Below are positions 34,472 through 37,045 of a DNA stretch of 37,045 nucleotides, piece after piece (the stretch's first letter is position 1; each line of letters opens with the position of its first letter). Below the pieces are notes generated by a model. That model searched no databases. It was not told where the DNA came from and saw nothing but the letters and a program-made list of their open reading frames with translations. The DNA is from Solidesulfovibrio fructosivorans JJ]. Its GTDB lineage: Bacteria > Desulfobacterota > Desulfovibrionia > Desulfovibrionales > Desulfovibrionaceae. The position numbers and the translations under genes are program-made. The stretch covers positions 1-37,045 of the forward strand of contig NZ_AECZ01000039.1 in the NCBI RefSeq assembly GCF_000179555.1, written 5' to 3'.

Positions 34472-36931
34472 ATGACGGGTTTTACCTTCGACAACGACCG
34501 GTTTGCCGCCGAATCCATACGCCTGCCCATGATGAGCCTGCGGGAAGTGGTCATGTTCCCGCGTTCCATCGCGCCGCTTTTCGTCGGCCGCGAAGCTTCC
34601 ATCAAAGCCATCGAACAGGCCGTTGCCGCCCACGATAAGAAGATCTTCCTCGTTGCCCAGCGCTCGCCGGAAACGGAAAAGCCGAGCGCCGAGGACCTGT
34701 TCGAGATGGGCACGGTCAGCAAGATTCTCCAGATGCTGCGCCTGCCCGACGGCACGATCAAGGTCCTTTTCGAGGGCCTCTACCGGGCCGAGTGGGAGCC
34801 GCAGTCCCTGGGTGTCGGCGAGGATGCCGACTACCCCATGGTCACCGTGACCCGGGTTCCGGAAGAGGAATCCCACGGTCCGGAATCCGACGCGCTCATC
34901 CGGGCCACCCAGGAGGCCCTGGAGCATTACGGCCGCATCAACAAGAAGCTGGCCCCCGAGACCATTCTGGCGATCAATTCCATCAGCTCGCCGGGCCGCC
35001 TCGCCGACGCCGTCATGCCCCACCTCAAGGTGGACTACATCAAGAAGCAAAGCGTCCTGGAAGAGCTCGAGCCGGTCAAACGCCTGGAAGAGACGTATGC
35101 CTTCCTCCAGGGCGAGATCGAAATCTCCTCCATCGAGAAGCGGATAAAAAACCGCGTCAAGCAGCAGATGGAGAAGAACCAGAAGGAATATTACCTTAAC
35201 GAGCAGATCAAGGCGATCAACAAGGAGATGGGCCGCGAGGACGATCCCGGGGCCGAGGCCGCCGAATTCGAGACGCGCCTGGGCGAGAAGAACATGTCCG
35301 AGGAGGCCCGGGAGAAGACCCTTCGCGAGATCAAGAAGCTGCGCCAGATTCCGCCGTCGTCCGCCGAATACACGGTGGTGCGCAACTACGTGGAATGGAT
35401 TCTGGACCTGCCGTGGAACGTCTACAAGGAGACGGACCTCGACATCGCCGCCGCGGAAAACGTGCTCAACGAAGACCACTTCGGCCTGGAAAAGCCCAAG
35501 GAGCGCATCCTGGAGTATCTGGCCGTGCAAAAGCTGGTCGAGCGCATCAAGGGCCCCATCCTGTGCCTGGTCGGCCCGCCGGGCGTCGGCAAGACGTCGC
35601 TGGCCAAGTCCATCGCCCGGGCCATGGACCGGGAATTCGTGCGGCTGTCCCTTGGCGGCGTACGCGACGAGGCCGAGATTCGCGGCCACAGGCGCACCTA
35701 CGTCGGGGCGCTTCCTGGCAAGATCATTCAGTCGCTCAAGCGGGTGAAGTTCAACAACCCCGTCTTCTGTCTGGACGAGGTGGACAAGATGAGCACGGAT
35801 TTCCGGGGCGATCCCTCGGCCGCGCTGCTGGAAGTCCTCGATCCCGAGCAGAACTACGCCTACAGCGACCATTACCTGGACATGGACTACGACCTGTCCA
35901 AGATCTTTTTCATCACCACGGCCAACTCCTTGCACTCCATTCCGCTGCCGCTTCAGGACCGCATGGAGATCATCCGCATCCCCGGCTACCTGGAAACGGA
36001 GAAGATGGAGATCGGCCGCCGGTTCCTCATGCCCAAAAACATCGAGCAGCACGGGCTCAAGCCTGAGAATCTGGACCTTGCCGACGATGCGCTGCTCGAG
36101 GTCATCCGGCGCTATACCCGCGAGGCCGGGGTGCGCAACCTTGAGCGTGAGCTGGCTTCGGTATGCCGCAAGGTGGCCCGCAAGCTGGTCGAGGGCAAGG
36201 ACGAGGACGAGGCCTTTCCCGTCACCAAGGAAAACCTCGAATCCTACCTCGGCGTGCCCAAGCATCGTCATGGCGAGATGGAGGCCGCGCCGCGCGTGGG
36301 CCTTTGCACCGGCATGGCCTACACCGAGGTCGGCGGCGAGATCCTCATGGTCGAGGCCGCCATCATGCCCGGCACGGGCAAGGTGGAGATCACGGGCAAG
36401 CTCGGCGACGTGATGCAGGAATCGGCGCGGGCGGCGCTGTCCTATCTGCGCTCCCGCTCGGGGCTCTACGGCCTCAAGACCGATTTTCACAAGGAGATCG
36501 ACATCCACATCCACGTGCCCGAGGGCGCCATCCCCAAGGACGGCCCGTCGGCAGGCATTACGCTGGCCACGACCATCATCTCGGCGCTGCTCAATATCCC
36601 GGTGCGAAACGACCTGGCCATGACCGGCGAGATTACGTTGCGCGGCCGGGTGCTGCCCATCGGCGGCCTGCGCGAAAAGCTCCTTGCCGCCCACCGTGGC
36701 CTTATCCGTACGGCGATCATTCCGGCGGAAAACGAGAAGGACCTGAAGGACGTGCCCGAGGCCATCCTCAAGGACATGACGATCATCACGGTCGAGAGCA
36801 TGGACGAGGTGCTGTCCAAGGCGCTGGTCTGCCAGGAGCCGGAAAAGGTGTTTTGTCGCAGCGTTGAAAACGACGTGCCCCTGGCCGACTCGTTGCTCAA
36901 AGAAGAGTTCCGCCCCGAGCCCCGGCATTAG
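34472..36931 (+). CDS. lon: ATP-dependent protease Lon
   Basis: This 819-residue protease unfolds and degrades damaged and regulatory proteins in the cytoplasm. The N-terminal substrate domain (about 15-210) and a coiled-coil region (about 215-285) lead into the AAA+ module, with Walker A GPPGVGKT at about 368-375. The protease domain carries S693 (PKDGPSAG) and K736 (REKLLAA), 43 residues apart as in E. coli Lon. The ATG at 34472 follows GGGAGG; an in-frame start 27 bases earlier lacks such a site. All key residues are present. A hairpin repeat ends the transcript. It completes the tig-clpP-clpX-lon quality-control cluster. Confidence 0.97.
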   Translation: MTGFTFDNDRFAAESIRLPMMSLREVVMFPRSIAPLFVGREASIKAIEQAVAAHDKKIFLVAQRSPETEKPSAEDLFEMGTVSKILQMLRLPDGTIKVLFEGLYRAEWEPQSLGVGEDADYPMVTVTRVPEEESHGPESDALIRATQEALEHYGRINKKLAPETILAINSISSPGRLADAVMPHLKVDYIKKQSVLEELEPVKRLEETYAFLQGEIEISSIEKRIKNRVKQQMEKNQKEYYLNEQIKAINKEMGREDDPGAEAAEFETRLGEKNMSEEAREKTLREIKKLRQIPPSSAEYTVVRNYVEWILDLPWNVYKETDLDIAAAENVLNEDHFGLEKPKERILEYLAVQKLVERIKGPILCLVGPPGVGKTSLAKSIARAMDREFVRLSLGGVRDEAEIRGHRRTYVGALPGKIIQSLKRVKFNNPVFCLDEVDKMSTDFRGDPSAALLEVLDPEQNYAYSDHYLDMDYDLSKIFFITTANSLHSIPLPLQDRMEIIRIPGYLETEKMEIGRRFLMPKNIEQHGLKPENLDLADDALLEVIRRYTREAGVRNLERELASVCRKVARKLVEGKDEDEAFPVTKENLESYLGVPKHRHGEMEAAPRVGLCTGMAYTEVGGEILMVEAAIMPGTGKVEITGKLGDVMQESARAALSYLRSRSGLYGLKTDFHKEIDIHIHVPEGAIPKDGPSAGITLATTIISALLNIPVRNDLAMTGEITLRGRVLPIGGLREKLLAAHRGLIRTAIIPAENEKDLKDVPEAILKDMTIITVESMDEVLSKALVCQEPEKVFCRSVENDVPLADSLLKEEFRPEPRH

Positions 36932-36943
36932 CCGGTTGGATAT

Positions 36944-37020
36944 GCCTCCGGCGGCCAGGGGAGGCTCCGCCTCCCCTGGACCCCACCGCCGGGGGGCGTC
37001 AAGCCCCCCGGTCCCCCCTT
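36944..37020 (+). repeat. Post-gene double-hairpin repeat after lon
   Basis: GCCTCCGGCGGCCAGGGG (identical to the copy after hyuA) runs into CCAGGGGAGG/CCTCCCCTGG around CTCCG (36955-36979) and CCGGGGGGC/GCCCCCCGG around GTCAA (36989-37011), then a C tract and TTT. It begins 12 bases after the lon stop. It is the clearest copy of the family and probably a terminator. Confidence 0.7.
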
Positions 37021-37045
37021 TCCCGTCATAAAAAACGCGAGGGCT

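Overview
The window is GC-rich DNA, almost certainly from a sulfate-reducing bacterium of the Desulfovibrio group (Desulfovibrionaceae). The best evidence is a complete qrcABCD operon (15294-20080), which encodes the quinone reductase complex of Desulfovibrio-type sulfate reducers. The tig-clpP-clpX-lon order and a family of GC-rich hairpin repeats placed just after stop codons fit the same assignment. This is inference from gene content and style; no rRNA or tRNA gene is present to test it.

Layout. 1-2567 (minus): a secreted FecR-like protein and a CHASE2 adenylate cyclase. 2799-4675 (plus): cysK and cysE, a cysteine biosynthesis pair. 4676-5146: no gene, but repeats and a run of stable hairpins. 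5147-6247 (minus): a membrane acyltransferase. 6349-7143 (plus): a metallo-beta-lactamase-fold hydrolase. 7125-8817 (minus): an NlpC/P60 lipoprotein and an L,D-transpeptidase, both cell-wall enzymes. 9100-12975 (plus): three overlapping genes for a ferredoxin/ASKHA activator, an Rsm22-type methyltransferase and lipoyl synthase, all carrying Fe-S-type cysteine motifs. 13042-15089: rfbC and manC, sugar nucleotide synthesis. 15294-20080: qrcABCD, ended by a clear terminator. 20355-23267: a polyprenyl glycosylphosphotransferase that starts surface polysaccharide synthesis, and an M23-fold protein that has lost catalytic residues. 23384-24535: isocitrate dehydrogenase with unusual coenzyme-site residues. 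24727-30554: hyuA and hyuB, normally neighbours, here 2.3 kb apart. 30902-36931: trigger factor, ClpP, ClpX and Lon, the protein folding and degradation cluster.

The most unusual part is 26707-28988, between hyuA and hyuB. It holds a glycosyltransferase-like gene and then a 345-codon gene of unknown function (27894-28931). By row counts that gene is only about 27-38% GC, while everything around it is GC-rich. The AT-rich stretch begins inside the last codons of the glycosyltransferase gene and stops almost exactly at the hyuB start codon. It looks like acquired DNA and is the best candidate here for something undescribed.

Other points of note are the degenerate M23 domain, an isocitrate dehydrogenase whose four NADP-phosphate contacts are all replaced, a possible leaderless transcript at 9100, an intrinsic-terminator-like hairpin inside the 5' end of the L,D-transpeptidase reading frame, and a dispersed family of post-gene hairpin repeats. 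No tRNA, rRNA, CRISPR array, transposase or integrase was recognised.
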